DNA from: Streptomyces sp. NBC_01551
GTDB taxonomy: Bacteria; Actinomycetota; Actinomycetes; Streptomycetales; Streptomycetaceae
NCBI RefSeq assembly: GCF_026339935.1
Contig: NZ_JAPEPX010000001.1
Coordinates: 4,893,501 to 4,957,500, forward strand
Reading direction: 5' to 3'
DNA length: 64,000 bases
Shown: one piece after another, positions 1 through 9,075 of the stretch
How the letters are laid out: each line of letters starts with the position of its first letter
How positions within the stretch are numbered: the stretch's first letter is position 1
Notes under the pieces: generated by a model
What the model saw: only the letters and a program-made list of their open reading frames with translations
Database searches by the model: none
What the model was told of the DNA's origin: nothing
Program-made: the position numbers and the translations under genes

Positions 1-26
1 AGCAGGCTGAGCAGCAAGGTCGTCAT
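1..26 (-). CDS. Possible start of a divergent secreted protein, cut by window edge
   Basis: On the minus strand an ATG at 26 opens a frame reading M-T-T-L-L-L-S-L-L, which looks like the beginning of a signal peptide, but only eight complete codons are in the window. A purine-rich stretch (GAGGGG) lies directly upstream. From general Streptomyces synteny a peptidase-type gene divergent from rpsB would be plausible, but nothing here proves it. Confidence 0.3.
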
Positions 27-277
27 GCCCCTCAGCGTCCCGCCCCGGCCCGTCGGCGGACCCTCGCCTGTGGACGGACCGGCCGTTGTGGACAAGCGCG
101 TCACCCGGCATACCGCCGGGTCCCGTACACTTCTTGTGGCGATCCGGGTCACCGGGTCGACTTCGCACGCCCCAGCAGCAGCCGGTCAGGCCGCGTGCCA
201 GCGTCTCTCGGTCCCCTTTTCGGGGGCAGGACGCAGCGGGGCGTCAGGAACCAAACCGAGAAAACAAGGAGATGGCC
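27..277 (+). promoter_or_regulatory. rpsB promoter and 5' leader
   Basis: This 250-base stretch holds no convincing gene. TACACT at 126-131 fits a -10 hexamer but has no good -35. TTGTGG at 86-91 with CATACC at 109-114 is a second weak candidate. The leader downstream of 131 has short self-complementary pieces (for example GCACG near 165 with CGTGC near 195), as expected for an autoregulated ribosomal-protein leader. No S2-specific motif could be assigned by eye. AAGGAG at 266-271 is the Shine-Dalgarno site of rpsB. Confidence 0.4.
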
Positions 278-1171
278 ATGGCCGTCGTAACGATGCGGGA
301 GCTGCTGGAAAGCGGCGTCCACTTCGGTCACCAGACCCGCCGCTGGAACCCGAAGATGAAGCGCTTCATCTTCACGGAGCGCAACGGCATCTACATCATC
401 GACCTGCTCCAGTCGCTGTCGTACATCGACCGCGCCTACGAGTTCGTGAAGGAGACCGTCGCGCACGGTGGCTCCATCATGTTCGTCGGTACCAAGAAGC
501 AGGCCCAGGAGGCCATCGCCGAGCAGGCGACGCGCGTTGGCATGCCGTACGTCAACCAGCGCTGGCTCGGTGGCATGCTCACCAACTTCTCGACCGTCTA
601 CAAGCGCCTTCAGCGTCTGAAGGAGCTTGAGGCGATCGACTTCGAGGACGTCGCCGCCTCGGGTCTCACCAAGAAGGAGCTCCTGGTCCTCTCCCGCGAG
701 AAGACCAAGCTGGAGAAGACCCTCGGTGGTATCCGCGAGATGTCGAAGGTCCCCAGCGCCGTCTGGATCGTCGACACCAAGAAGGAGCACATCGCCGTCG
801 GTGAGGCGCGCAAGCTCCACATCCCGGTCGTCGCGATCCTCGACACCAACTGTGACCCCGACGAGGTCGACTACAAGATCCCGGGCAACGACGACGCGAT
901 CCGCTCCGTCACCCTGCTCACCCGCGTGATCGCCGACGCCGTCGCCGAGGGCCTCATCGCCCGCTCCGGCGCCGCGACCGGCGACTCGAAGCCGGGCGAG
1001 AAGGCCGCCGCCGAGCCGCTCGCCGAGTGGGAGCGCGACCTGCTCGAGGGCGAGAAGAAGGCCGACGACGCTGAGGCCGCCCCGGCCGAGGCCGCCGCCG
1101 AGGCCCCGGCCGCCGAAGCTGTCGAGGCCCCGGCCGCCGACGCCCCGGCCGCCGACGCCGAGCAGGCCTGA
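278..1171 (+). CDS. rpsB: 30S ribosomal protein S2
   Basis: Encodes small-subunit ribosomal protein S2 (297 aa), which sits between the head and body of the 30S subunit and is needed for S1 binding. The N-terminus [18 protein letters not shown] is the family signature, followed by the conserved RRWNPKMK and the GGMLTNF motif. The last 45 or so residues form an Ala/Glu/Pro-rich tail typical of Streptomyces S2 and absent from E. coli S2. The ATG at 278 is preferred because AAGGAG ends 6 bases upstream; an in-frame ATG at 272 is too close to it. It is first in the rpsB-tsf pair, with a hairpin in the intergenic gap. Confidence 0.97.
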   Translation: MAVVTMRELLESGVHFGHQTRRWNPKMKRFIFTERNGIYIIDLLQSLSYIDRAYEFVKETVAHGGSIMFVGTKKQAQEAIAEQATRVGMPYVNQRWLGGMLTNFSTVYKRLQRLKELEAIDFEDVAASGLTKKELLVLSREKTKLEKTLGGIREMSKVPSAVWIVDTKKEHIAVGEARKLHIPVVAILDTNCDPDEVDYKIPGNDDAIRSVTLLTRVIADAVAEGLIARSGAATGDSKPGEKAAAEPLAEWERDLLEGEKKADDAEAAPAEAAAEAPAAEAVEAPAADAPAADAEQA

Positions 1172-1178
1172 CCCACTG

Positions 1179-1210
1179 AGAGCGCCCGGCGTTCACGCGC
1201 CGGGCACTCA
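1179..1210 (+). terminator. rpsB-tsf intercistronic hairpin
   Basis: GCCCGGCG (1184-1191) pairs with CGCCGGGC (1198-1205) around a six-base loop. The stem continues outward with GAG/CTC after one mismatch. There is no T-run, so it is more likely an attenuator or RNA-stability element that tunes tsf relative to rpsB than a full terminator. Confidence 0.45.
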
Positions 1211-1306
1211 CAGCACGGACGATGACGGCGGGGGAGCCGCGCCACAAGCGCGTCTCCTCCGCCGTTCACCCGTAGATCTACGACTTCGAGAGAGAATCAC
1301 AGACTC

Positions 1307-2143
1307 ATGGCGAACTACACCGCCGCTGACGTCAAGAAGCTCCGCGAGCTCACCGGCGCCGGCATGATGGACTGCAAGAAGGCCCTGGTCGAGTCCGACG
1401 GCGACGTCGACAAGGCTGTCGAGGCCCTGCGCATCAAGGGTCAGAAGGGCGTCGCCAAGCGCGAGGGCCGTTCTGCCGAGAACGGCGCCGTCGTCTCCCT
1501 GATCAGCGACGACAACACCTCCGGTGTTCTGGTCGAGCTGAAGTGCGAGACGGACTTCGTCGCCAAGGGTGACAAGTTCCAGGCCGTCGCCAACCAGCTG
1601 GCCGCGCACGTCGCCGCCACCTCCCCCGCCGACATCGAGGCGCTCCTCGCGTCCGAGATCGAGGCCGGCAAGACCGTCCAGGCGTTCGTGGACGAGGCCA
1701 ACGCCAACCTCGGCGAGAAGATCGTCCTGGACCGCTTCACGCAGTTCACCGGCGGCTACGTCGCGGCGTACATGCACCGCACCATGCCCGACCTGCCGTT
1801 CCAGATCGGTGTCCTCGTCGAGCTCGACAAGGAGAACGCCGAGGTCGCCCGCGGCATCGCGCAGCACATCGCCGCGTTCGCGCCGAAGTGGCTCTCCAAG
1901 GAAGACGTCCCGGCCGAGGTCGTCGAGTCCGAGCGCCGCGTCGCCGAAGAGGTCACCCGCGCCGAGGGCAAGCCCGAGGCCGCGCTCCCGAAGATCGTCG
2001 AGGGTCGCGTCAACGGCTTCTTCAAGGACAACACGCTCCTTGGCCAGGCGTACGCCCTGGACGCCAAGAAGTCCGTCCAGAAGGTTCTGGACGAGGCCGG
2101 TGTCACCCTGACGCGCTTCTCGCGCATCAAGGTCGGCATCTGA
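1307..2143 (+). CDS. tsf: Translation elongation factor Ts
   Basis: Encodes EF-Ts (278 aa), the nucleotide exchange factor that releases GDP from EF-Tu in the cytoplasm. The N-terminal UBA-like segment (YTAADVKKLRELTGAGMMDCKKAL variant, residues 3-26) and the CETDFVAKGD core motif that contacts EF-Tu are intact. A second half of the dimerisation core follows (residues about 140-278). The length is normal for actinobacteria. It lies 135 bases after rpsB in the classic rpsB-tsf arrangement and is followed by a long hairpin before pyrH. Confidence 0.97.
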   Translation: MANYTAADVKKLRELTGAGMMDCKKALVESDGDVDKAVEALRIKGQKGVAKREGRSAENGAVVSLISDDNTSGVLVELKCETDFVAKGDKFQAVANQLAAHVAATSPADIEALLASEIEAGKTVQAFVDEANANLGEKIVLDRFTQFTGGYVAAYMHRTMPDLPFQIGVLVELDKENAEVARGIAQHIAAFAPKWLSKEDVPAEVVESERRVAEEVTRAEGKPEAALPKIVEGRVNGFFKDNTLLGQAYALDAKKSVQKVLDEAGVTLTRFSRIKVGI

Positions 2144-2226
2144 ATCCGTCCGTACGCGACGGACACCGGACCCCGGTAGGGTCTGAAGCAGTCGTCCGCG
2201 CTCGCGCAGGACGACCGCAGATCTGA

Positions 2227-2282
2227 CGAGGAGGCCATTGCCGCAAAGGGAACCGCAAGGACCCACCGGCAATGGCCTTCTT
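2227..2282 (+). terminator. tsf-pyrH long-stem hairpin
   Basis: GGCCATTGCCG (2233-2243) is perfectly complementary to CGGCAATGGCC (2267-2277). Pairing extends outward through A-T, G-T, G-C and A-T, giving roughly 15 base pairs around a 23-base loop. A TTCTTCG tract follows. It may act as a partial terminator separating translation-factor expression from pyrH-frr-cdsA, or as an mRNA-processing site. Confidence 0.55.
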
Positions 2283-2305
2283 CGTATGTGCACGAGGAGA
2301 TCTCC

Positions 2306-3085
2306 ATGAATCAGGGCGTAGACCCCCACACCGCTTCCGACGACAAGAGCGACCACGAGAAGAAGGGCCGCCGCTTCATGCTGAAGCTGTCCGGCGAAGC
2401 CTTCTCCGGCGGTGGCGGCCTGGGTGTCGATCCCGACGTCGTGCACGCCATCGCCCGTGAGATCGCGGCCGTGGTCCGCGACGGCGCGGAGATCGCGGTC
2501 GTCATCGGCGGCGGCAACTTCTTCCGCGGCGCCGAGCTCCAGCAGCGCGGCATGGACCGTGCCCGGTCCGACTACATGGGCATGCTCGGCACCGTCATGA
2601 ACTGCCTCGCGCTCCAGGACTTCCTGGAGAAGGAGGGCATCGACAGCCGCGTCCAGACCGCCATCACCATGGGCCAGGTCGCGGAGCCGTACATCCCGCT
2701 GCGCGCCGTGCGCCACCTGGAGAAGGGCCGCGTCGTGATCTTCGGCGCCGGCATGGGCATGCCCTACTTCTCCACCGACACCACGGCCGCCCAGCGTGCC
2801 CTGGAGATCGACGCCGAAGCCCTGCTCATGGGCAAGAACGGTGTCGACGGGGTCTACGACTCCGACCCGAAGAAGAACCCCGACGCGGTGAAGTTCGACG
2901 CGCTGGAGTACAGCGAGGTGCTCTCCCGCGACCTCAAGGTCGCCGACGCCACCGCCATCACGCTGTGCCGCGACAACAAGCTGCCGATCCTCGTCTTCGA
3001 GCTGCTCGCCGAGGGCAATATCGCCCGCGCCGTCAAGGGTGAGAAGATCGGCACGCTCGTGAGCGACCAGGGCACCAGGGCCTGA
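2306..3085 (+). CDS. pyrH: UMP kinase
   Basis: Encodes uridylate kinase (259 aa), a cytoplasmic hexamer of the amino-acid-kinase fold that phosphorylates UMP to UDP. Visible motifs are [13 protein letters not shown] (ATP-binding start), [10 protein letters not shown], and the [10 protein letters not shown] loop typical of PyrH. The ATG at 2306 is chosen because GAGGAG (2294-2299) lies 6 bases upstream; a GTG at 2288 has no ribosome-binding site. The N-terminus carries about 20 hydrophilic residues before the fold, common in Streptomyces. It is the first gene of a pyrH-frr-cdsA run. Confidence 0.96.
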   Translation: MNQGVDPHTASDDKSDHEKKGRRFMLKLSGEAFSGGGGLGVDPDVVHAIAREIAAVVRDGAEIAVVIGGGNFFRGAELQQRGMDRARSDYMGMLGTVMNCLALQDFLEKEGIDSRVQTAITMGQVAEPYIPLRAVRHLEKGRVVIFGAGMGMPYFSTDTTAAQRALEIDAEALLMGKNGVDGVYDSDPKKNPDAVKFDALEYSEVLSRDLKVADATAITLCRDNKLPILVFELLAEGNIARAVKGEKIGTLVSDQGTRA

Positions 3086-3171
3086 GCAGTCGGTTGGCCG
3101 GGCTCGGCCCTGCCGGGTCGAGCCCGCCCCGCCCGCCTGAACCATCCATTCAAGACATGCAGGAGCACGTG

Positions 3172-3729
3172 GTGATCGAAGAAATCCTCCTCGAGGCCGA
3201 GGAGAAGATGGAGAAGGCCGTCGTCGTCGCGAAGGAGGACTTCGCCGCGATCCGCACCGGTCGTGCGCACCCGGCGATGTTCAACAAGATCGTGGCGGAC
3301 TACTACGGTGCCATCACGCCCATCAACCAGCTCGCCTCGTTCGCGGTTCCCGAGCCGCGCATGGCCATCGTGACGCCGTTCGACTCGTCCGCGCTGCGCA
3401 ACATCGAGCAGGCCATCCGCGACTCCGACCTCGGCGTCAACCCGAGCAACGACGGCCGCATCATCCGGGTGACGTTCCCCGAGCTGACGCAGGACCGCCG
3501 CAAGGAGTACATCAAGGTCGCGCGCACCAAGGCCGAGGACTCCAAGGTCTCGATCCGCGCCGTCCGCCGCAAGGCCAAGGACGCCCTCGACAAGCTCGTC
3601 AAGGACAAGGAAGCCGGCGAGGACGAGGTGCGCCGCGCCGAGAAGGAGCTCGACGACACCACCGCCAAGTACGTGGCGCAGGTCGACGAGCTGCTCAAGC
3701 ACAAGGAAGCCGAGCTCCTCGAAGTCTGA
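3172..3729 (+). CDS. frr: Ribosome recycling factor
   Basis: Encodes RRF (185 aa), which with EF-G splits post-termination ribosomes. The sequence begins V(M)[16 protein letters not shown] and contains the conserved RTGRAHP and RKEYIKVA segments of the three-helix-bundle domain. The GTG at 3172 is used because AGGAG (3161-3165) precedes it by 6 bases and the family N-terminus matches exactly. Upstream in-frame starts would add a Pro-rich extension unlike the family. Its stop overlaps the cdsA ATG (TGATG), indicating translational coupling. Confidence 0.96.
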   Translation: MIEEILLEAEEKMEKAVVVAKEDFAAIRTGRAHPAMFNKIVADYYGAITPINQLASFAVPEPRMAIVTPFDSSALRNIEQAIRDSDLGVNPSNDGRIIRVTFPELTQDRRKEYIKVARTKAEDSKVSIRAVRRKAKDALDKLVKDKEAGEDEVRRAEKELDDTTAKYVAQVDELLKHKEAELLEV

Positions 3730-4805
3730 TGAACGACTCTTCCTGGCAGCCGGAGCCGGTTCCGGCGGGTCCCGCATACGATGCGCAGGTGGGCCCGCAC
3801 ACTCGGCCCATGCCCATCGTGCCCGATGCCGCCGGCCGTGACTTCGACGACCGGGAAGCACGCGATCGGGGGGCCGCCTCGGACGGCGGCCTCCTCTTCC
3901 GCGACGAGACGCCGCCGCAGGAGCCCATGCCCAGCCCCCCGCCTCCGCCCTCGCAGGCACCGCAGAACTCAACGCCACCCCCGCCGAAGAAGCGGGCGGG
4001 GCGGGACCTGCGGGCCGCCATAGGGGTCGGCGTCGGCCTCGGCGCGGTGATCTTCGCCTCCCTGTTCATCGTGAAGGCGGTGTTCGTCGGCGTCATCGTC
4101 GTCGCCGTCGTCGTGGGCCTGTGGGAGCTCACCTCCCGGCTCCAGGAGAAGAAGGGCATCAAGGCCCCGCTGGTCCCGCTGGCCGTCGGCGGCGCTGCGA
4201 TGATCATCGCCGGGTACGTCCGAGGGGCCGAGGGCGCCTGGATCGCCATGGCGCTCACCGCGCTGGCCGTGCTCGTCTGGCGGATGACCGAACCGCCCGA
4301 GGACTACCTCAAAGACGTCACGGCGGGAGTCTTCGCCGCGTTCTACGTGCCGTTCCTGGCCACCTTCGTCGCGATGCTGCTCACCGCCGACGACGGCCCG
4401 CTGCGGGTGGTCACCTTCCTGGTCCTGACCGTGGTCAGCGACACCGGGGCCTACGCGGTCGGCTGGCGGTTCGGCAAGCACAAGCTGGCGCCGCGCATCA
4501 GCCCCGGCAAGACCCGCGAGGGGCTCTTCGGGGCCGTGGCCTTCGCGATGGCGGCCGGCGCCCTGTGCATGGAGTTCCTGATCGACGACGGCGCCTGGTG
4601 GCAGGGCCTGCTGCTCGGCCTCGCGGTCGCTGTCAGCGCCACCCTGGGCGACCTCGGCGAATCGATGATCAAGCGGGACCTCGGCATCAAGGACATGGGC
4701 ACGCTGCTGCCGGGCCACGGCGGCATCATGGACCGGCTGGACTCCCTGCTGCCGACCGCCCCGGTGGTCTGGCTGCTGCTGGCCGCTTTCGTCGGCACCG
4801 GCTGA
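3729..4805 (+). CDS. cdsA: Phosphatidate cytidylyltransferase
   Basis: Encodes CDP-diacylglycerol synthase (358 aa), an integral membrane enzyme making CDP-DAG from phosphatidate and CTP for phospholipid synthesis. Residues 1-95 are a hydrophilic Pro-rich cytoplasmic extension usual in streptomycetes. Residues from about 96 on contain roughly eight hydrophobic helices and end with the CdsA signature KRDLGIKDMG-LLPGHGGIMDR. The start overlaps the frr stop by one base. Confidence 0.93.
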   Translation: MNDSSWQPEPVPAGPAYDAQVGPHTRPMPIVPDAAGRDFDDREARDRGAASDGGLLFRDETPPQEPMPSPPPPPSQAPQNSTPPPPKKRAGRDLRAAIGVGVGLGAVIFASLFIVKAVFVGVIVVAVVVGLWELTSRLQEKKGIKAPLVPLAVGGAAMIIAGYVRGAEGAWIAMALTALAVLVWRMTEPPEDYLKDVTAGVFAAFYVPFLATFVAMLLTADDGPLRVVTFLVLTVVSDTGAYAVGWRFGKHKLAPRISPGKTREGLFGAVAFAMAAGALCMEFLIDDGAWWQGLLLGLAVAVSATLGDLGESMIKRDLGIKDMGTLLPGHGGIMDRLDSLLPTAPVVWLLLAAFVGTG

Positions 4806-4828
4806 CCGCACCCGGTCGGGTTATCCTG

Positions 4829-4863
4829 GAGGGCGCGCCGCGTATGCGTGGCGCGCCCTTTCC
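4829..4863 (+). terminator. Terminator after cdsA
   Basis: GGGCGCGCC (4831-4839) and GGCGCGCCC (4850-4858) form a 9-bp perfect stem around a 10-base loop, followed by TTT. It closes the pyrH-frr-cdsA unit before rlmN. Confidence 0.7.
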
Positions 4864-4937
4864 GTCCAGCGGCCGAGCCGCGGACCGGCCCTGCACGCGC
4901 GGGGTGACCCCCACCTCGTCGCACTGAGGAGTACCGC

Positions 4938-6053
4938 ATGGCCCCCCGTCCCGCTCCGGGTGAGCTCACCTTCGTCGCACCCCGCGGAGTGAAGAAGCCG
5001 CCCCGGCACCTGGCCGACCTGACCCCGGCCGAGCGCCGCGAGGCGGTCGCCGCGATCGGTGAGAAGCCGTTCCGGGCCAAGCAGCTCTCGCAGCACTACT
5101 TCGCCCGGTACGCGCACGACCCGGCCGAGTGGACGGACATCCCCGCGGCCTCCCGCGAGAAGCTCCAGCAGGAGCTGCTGCCGGACCTGATGAACGTCCT
5201 GCGGCACATCTCGTGCGACAACGACACCACCCGCAAGACCCTGTGGAAGCTGCACGACGGCACGCTCGTCGAGTCCGTGCTGATGCGCTACCCCGACCGG
5301 GTCACCATGTGCATCTCCTCGCAGGCCGGCTGCGGCATGAACTGCCCGTTCTGCGCCACCGGCCAGGCCGGCCTCGACCGGAACCTGTCCACCGCCGAGA
5401 TCGTGCACCAGATCGTCGACGGCATGCGCGCCCTGCGCGACGGCGAGGTCCCCGGCGGCCCGGCCCGGCTGTCGAACATCGTCTTCATGGGCATGGGCGA
5501 GCCGCTGGCGAACTACAACCGCGTCGTCGGCGCCATCCGCCGCCTGACCGACCCCGAGCCCGACGGCCTCGGCCTGTCGCAGCGCGGCATCACCGTCTCC
5601 ACCGTCGGCCTGGTCCCGGCCATGCTGCGCTTCGCCGACGAGGGCTTCAAGTGCCGCCTCGCCGTCTCGCTGCACGCCCCGGACGACGAGCTGCGCGACA
5701 CCCTGGTGCCCGTGAACACCCGCTGGAACGTCCGCGAGGTGCTGGACGCGGCCTGGGAGTACGCGGAGAAGTCCGGCCGGCGGATCTCCATCGAGTACGC
5801 CCTGATCCGCGACATCAACGACCAGGCCTGGCGCGGTGACCTGCTGGGCAAGCTGCTCAAGGGCAAGCGGGTCCACGTCAACCTCATCCCGCTGAACCCG
5901 ACCCCGGGCTCCAAGTGGACCGCCTCGCGCCCCGAGGACGAGCGCGCGTTCGTCGAGGCCATCGCCCGCCACGGCGTGCCGGTGACCGTACGGGACACCC
6001 GCGGCCAGGAAATCGACGGCGCGTGCGGCCAGCTGGCGGCCTCGGAGCGCTAG
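4938..6053 (+). CDS. rlmN: 23S rRNA (adenine-2503-C2) methyltransferase
   Basis: Encodes the radical-SAM methyltransferase RlmN (371 aa) that methylates C2 of A2503 in 23S rRNA and also A37 of some tRNAs. The [4Fe-4S] ligands are visible as CGMNCPFC (Cys132, Cys136, Cys139). The two cysteines of the ping-pong methyl transfer mechanism correspond to Cys125 and Cys363 (the latter in DGACGQ). The GEPL motif for SAM binding is present as MGMGEPL. GAGG upstream supports the ATG at 4938. It is preceded by the cdsA terminator and appears monocistronic. Confidence 0.95.
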   Translation: MAPRPAPGELTFVAPRGVKKPPRHLADLTPAERREAVAAIGEKPFRAKQLSQHYFARYAHDPAEWTDIPAASREKLQQELLPDLMNVLRHISCDNDTTRKTLWKLHDGTLVESVLMRYPDRVTMCISSQAGCGMNCPFCATGQAGLDRNLSTAEIVHQIVDGMRALRDGEVPGGPARLSNIVFMGMGEPLANYNRVVGAIRRLTDPEPDGLGLSQRGITVSTVGLVPAMLRFADEGFKCRLAVSLHAPDDELRDTLVPVNTRWNVREVLDAAWEYAEKSGRRISIEYALIRDINDQAWRGDLLGKLLKGKRVHVNLIPLNPTPGSKWTASRPEDERAFVEAIARHGVPVTVRDTRGQEIDGACGQLAASER

Positions 6054-6112
6054 ATTCCGGCCGCGATCGGCCCTATTCGGCCACGGGGTACCCTGTGGCC
6101 GAACCAATTGCA

Positions 6113-6205
6113 TATTCCGACAGGGGAGCGCCACAGCGCTGAGAGTGCGGGACCGTCATCCGCAGACCCTCTGAACCTCGCCCCGGTCATTCGGGGTAGG
6201 AAGTT
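6113..6205 (+). promoter_or_regulatory. TPP riboswitch (THI element)
   Basis: The segment carries the hallmark THI-box sequences CTGAGAGTGCGGG (from 6140) and CGCAGACCCTCTGAACCT (from 6161). The pyrophosphate-sensor arm follows, with CCCCGG...CGGGG around 6181-6196. The closing P1 helix can form between TTCC (6115-6118) and GGAA (6199-6202). TPP binding by this aptamer normally shuts down thiamine synthesis or uptake genes, which agrees with the transporter genes immediately downstream. Confidence 0.93.
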
Positions 6206-6227
6206 CGGTCATCACTCAAGCTGTTGC

Positions 6228-6297
6228 GCCATGCCCGGCGTCCGCTCGATCAGAGCGCCGGGCATGGCCGCGTCTTCTCCTGGACATCCCAGGAGGA
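6228..6297 (+). promoter_or_regulatory. Riboswitch expression platform: GC hairpin plus SD-sequestering hairpin
   Basis: Two hairpins lie between the aptamer and the thiB start. The first is a perfect 13-bp stem, GCCATGCCCGGCG (6228-6240) with CGCCGGGCATGGC (6256-6268). The second is CTCCTGG (6277-6283) with CCAGGAG (6289-6295) around ACATC. It buries most of the AGGAGG Shine-Dalgarno site at 6291-6296. The second hairpin suggests control at translation initiation; the first could be a terminator-like or anti-sequestor element. Confidence 0.7.
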
Positions 6298-6304
6298 ATC
6301 ACCA

Positions 6305-7405
6305 GTGAGCACCACCAAGAAGATCGCGGGTGCCGCGCTCGCGGCCGCGATCGGCGTCACCACGCTCAGCGCCTGCGGCGGCGGTGACGCCAAGGACAAG
6401 CCGGCGGGCGCGAGCGACGCCCCCAAGTCCAAGACCGTCACCCTCGTCTCGCACGACTCCTTCAACGTGACCGACACGGTCCTCAAGGAGTTCGAGCAGC
6501 AGAGCGGCTACACCGTGAAGGTGCTGAAGTCCGGCGACGCCGGCGCGGCGCTGAACCAGGAGATCCTGACGAAGGGCTCCCCGCGCGGCGACGTCTTCTT
6601 CGGCGTCGACAACACGCTCCTCTCGCGCGCCCTCGACAACGGCATCTTCACGCCGTACGAGGCCAAGGGCCTCGGCGAGGTCAAGCCGGAGTACGTGCTC
6701 GACAAGGAGCACCGGGTCACCCCGGTCGACTCCGGCGACATCTGCGTCAACTACGACAAGCAGTACTTCGCGGACAAGAAGCTCGCCCCGCCGCAGACGC
6801 TGGACGACCTGATCAAGCCGGAGTACAAGAACCTGCTGGTCACCGAGAACGCCGCGACCTCGTCGCCGGGCCTCGGCTTCCTGCTCGCCTCCGTCGGCAA
6901 GTACGGCGAGGACGGCTGGAAGGACTACTGGAGCAAGCTCAAGGCCAACGGCGTCGAGGTCGTCGACGGCTGGGAGCAGGCCTACAACGAGCGCTTCTCC
7001 GGCTCCGCGGGCGGCAAGAAGGCCAAGGGCGACCGCCCGCTGGTCGTCTCCTACGCCTCCAGCCCGCCGGTCGAGGTCCTGTACGGCGAGCCGAAGCCGG
7101 CCGAGGCCCCCACGGGCGTCTCCACCGGCACCTGCTTCCGTCAGGTCGAGTTCGCGGGCCTGCTCAAGGGTGCGAAGAACGAGGAGGGCGGCAAGGCGCT
7201 CCTCGACTTCCTGGTGAGCAAGAAGTTCCAGGAAGACATGCCGCTCCAGATGTTCGTGAACCCGGTGGTCAAGGACGCGAAGCTGCCGGAGCTGTTCACG
7301 CAGCACGGCGTGGTCATCGAGAAGCCGGAGAACGTGGCCCCGCAGACCATCGCCAAGAACCGTGACCAGTGGGTCAAGGCATGGTCCTCGCTCGTCGTGA
7401 AGTAG
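6305..7405 (+). CDS. thiB: Thiamine ABC transporter substrate-binding lipoprotein
   Basis: Encodes a periplasmic-type binding lipoprotein (366 aa) of the ThiB family. It begins V(M)STTKKIAGA, with a hydrophobic signal and lipobox LSAC-G (Cys24). The mature part contains the SHDSFNVTD start and the KGSPRGDVFFGVDNTLL segment characteristic of thiamine and related solute-binding proteins. The GTG at 6305 is preceded by AGGAGG (6291-6296). The TPP riboswitch upstream and the thiP-thiQ genes downstream support thiamine (or TPP/HMP) as substrate. Iron-type binding proteins share this fold, but the riboswitch argues against that. Confidence 0.9.
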   Translation: MSTTKKIAGAALAAAIGVTTLSACGGGDAKDKPAGASDAPKSKTVTLVSHDSFNVTDTVLKEFEQQSGYTVKVLKSGDAGAALNQEILTKGSPRGDVFFGVDNTLLSRALDNGIFTPYEAKGLGEVKPEYVLDKEHRVTPVDSGDICVNYDKQYFADKKLAPPQTLDDLIKPEYKNLLVTENAATSSPGLGFLLASVGKYGEDGWKDYWSKLKANGVEVVDGWEQAYNERFSGSAGGKKAKGDRPLVVSYASSPPVEVLYGEPKPAEAPTGVSTGTCFRQVEFAGLLKGAKNEEGGKALLDFLVSKKFQEDMPLQMFVNPVVKDAKLPELFTQHGVVIEKPENVAPQTIAKNRDQWVKAWSSLVVK

Positions 7406-9075
7406 TACGGAAGAGCCCGAAGGAGACCGTGCGGGCCACGGCCGTCAGGCTCGCCCTGATGGCCGTCCCGCTCGTCTTCTTCGGGCTGTTCTTCGCCTAC
7501 CCCGTCGCCGCGATCGTCGGGCGCGGGCTCAAGACGCAGGACGGCTGGCAGTTCGGCCGCATCGGCGAGGTGCTGACGCAGCCCGACATCGCCGACGTCC
7601 TCTGGTTCACCACCTGGCAGGCGCTCGCGTCCACCGTGCTCACGCTGGTGATCGCGCTCCCCGGCGCGTACGTGTTCGCGCGCTTCGAGTTCCCCGGCAA
7701 GCAGCTGCTGCGGGCGGTGGTCACCGTTCCGTTCGTACTGCCGACCGTGGTCGTCGGCACCGCCTTCCTCGCGCTGGTCGGACGGGGCGGACTGCTGGAC
7801 GAGGTGTGGGGCGTCCGGCTCGACACCACCGTGTGGGCGATCCTGCTCGCCCACGTCTTCTTCAACTACGCCGTGATCGTACGGACGGTCGGCGGCCTGT
7901 GGGCGCAGCTCGACCCGCGCCAGGAGGAAGCCGCCCGAGTGCTGGGCGCCGGGCGGTTCGCCGCGTGGCGGCGCGTGACGCTGCCCGCGCTCGCGCCGTC
8001 GGTCGCCGCCGCCTCGCTGATGGTGTTCCTGTTCACCTTCAGCTCCTTCGGCGTCGTACAGATCCTGGGCGGACCCGCGTACTCCACCCTGGAGGTGGAG
8101 GTCTACCGGCAGACCGCCCAGCTGCTCGACCTGCCGACGGCCGCCGTCCTCACCCTGGTGCAGTTCGCCGCCGTCGGCATGATCCTCGCCGTGCACGCCT
8201 GGACCGTACGCAAGCGGGAGACCGCGCTCCGTCTGGTGGACCCGGGCCGGACCGCGCACCCGCCGCGCGGCTGGGCGCAGCGGTCGCTGCTGGGCGGGGT
8301 GCTGCTGACGGTGGCCCTGCTGATCGTGGCCCCGCTGGCCGTGCTGGTGGAGCGCTCCCTCGACGCGCCCGGCGGGTACGGGTTCGGCTTCTACCGGGCG
8401 CTCCAGGACGCGGGCGCGGGCGGCGGAACGTTCCTGGTGCCGCCGCTGGAGGCGATCTGGAACTCCCTCCAGTACGCGCTGGCCGCCACCGCCATCGCCC
8501 TGCTGATCGGGGGGCTCGCGGCGGCCGCCCTGACCCGGCGCGCCGGCCGGTTCGTGCGCGGATTCGACGCGCTGCTGATGCTCCCGCTGGGGGTGTCGGC
8601 GGTGACGGTCGGCTTCGGATTCCTGATCACCCTGGACGAGCCGCCGCTGGACCTGCGGACCTCGTGGATCCTGGTGCCGCTGGCGCAGGCGCTGGTGGGC
8701 GTGCCGTTCGTCGTACGGACGATGCTGCCGGTGCTGCGCGCCGTGGACGCCCGGCTGCGGGAGGCGGCGGCGGTGCTCGGCGCGTCCCCGCTGCGGGCGT
8801 GGCGGGAGGTGGACCTGCCGCTGGTGCGGCGGGCGCTGCTGATCGCGGCCGGGTTCGCCTTCGCGGTCTCGCTGGGCGAGTTCGGGGCGACGGTCTTCAT
8901 CGCGCGGCCGGACCGTCCGACGCTGCCGGTGGCCGTGGCGCGGCTGCTCGGGCGGGCCGGGGAGATGAACTACGGGCAGGCGATGGCCCTGAGCACGATT
9001 CTGATGCTGGTGTGCGCGGTGTCCCTGCTGGTGCTGGAGCGACTGCGACCCGACAAGACCTCGGGAGAGTTCTGA
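7381..9075 (+). CDS. thiP: Thiamine ABC transporter permease (fused two-domain type)
   Basis: Encodes a long inner-membrane permease (564 aa from ATG 7381) with two homologous transmembrane halves of about six helices each, as in ThiP/FbpB-type importers. Each half holds an EAA loop contacting the ATPase: EEAARVLGAGRFAAWRRV near residue 180 and EAAAVLGASPLRAWREV near residue 460. The ATG at 7381 overlaps thiB by 25 bases. GTG 7429, 3 bases after AAGGAG (7420-7425), is an alternative with tight spacing. The stop overlaps the thiQ start (TGATG), so translation is coupled. Confidence 0.88.
   Translation: MVLARREVVRKSPKETVRATAVRLALMAVPLVFFGLFFAYPVAAIVGRGLKTQDGWQFGRIGEVLTQPDIADVLWFTTWQALASTVLTLVIALPGAYVFARFEFPGKQLLRAVVTVPFVLPTVVVGTAFLALVGRGGLLDEVWGVRLDTTVWAILLAHVFFNYAVIVRTVGGLWAQLDPRQEEAARVLGAGRFAAWRRVTLPALAPSVAAASLMVFLFTFSSFGVVQILGGPAYSTLEVEVYRQTAQLLDLPTAAVLTLVQFAAVGMILAVHAWTVRKRETALRLVDPGRTAHPPRGWAQRSLLGGVLLTVALLIVAPLAVLVERSLDAPGGYGFGFYRALQDAGAGGGTFLVPPLEAIWNSLQYALAATAIALLIGGLAAAALTRRAGRFVRGFDALLMLPLGVSAVTVGFGFLITLDEPPLDLRTSWILVPLAQALVGVPFVVRTMLPVLRAVDARLREAAAVLGASPLRAWREVDLPLVRRALLIAAGFAFAVSLGEFGATVFIARPDRPTLPVAVARLLGRAGEMNYGQAMALSTILMLVCAVSLLVLERLRPDKTSGEF

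Noticed and set aside
1208..3145. A 645-residue minus-strand frame over tsf and pyrH
   Set aside because: Shadow of highly conserved genes on the other strand.
7806..9074. Extension of the thiQ reading frame to 763 residues
   Set aside because: The upstream part is an Arg/Gly/Ala-rich shadow of thiP; the true ATP-binding protein starts at 9075.
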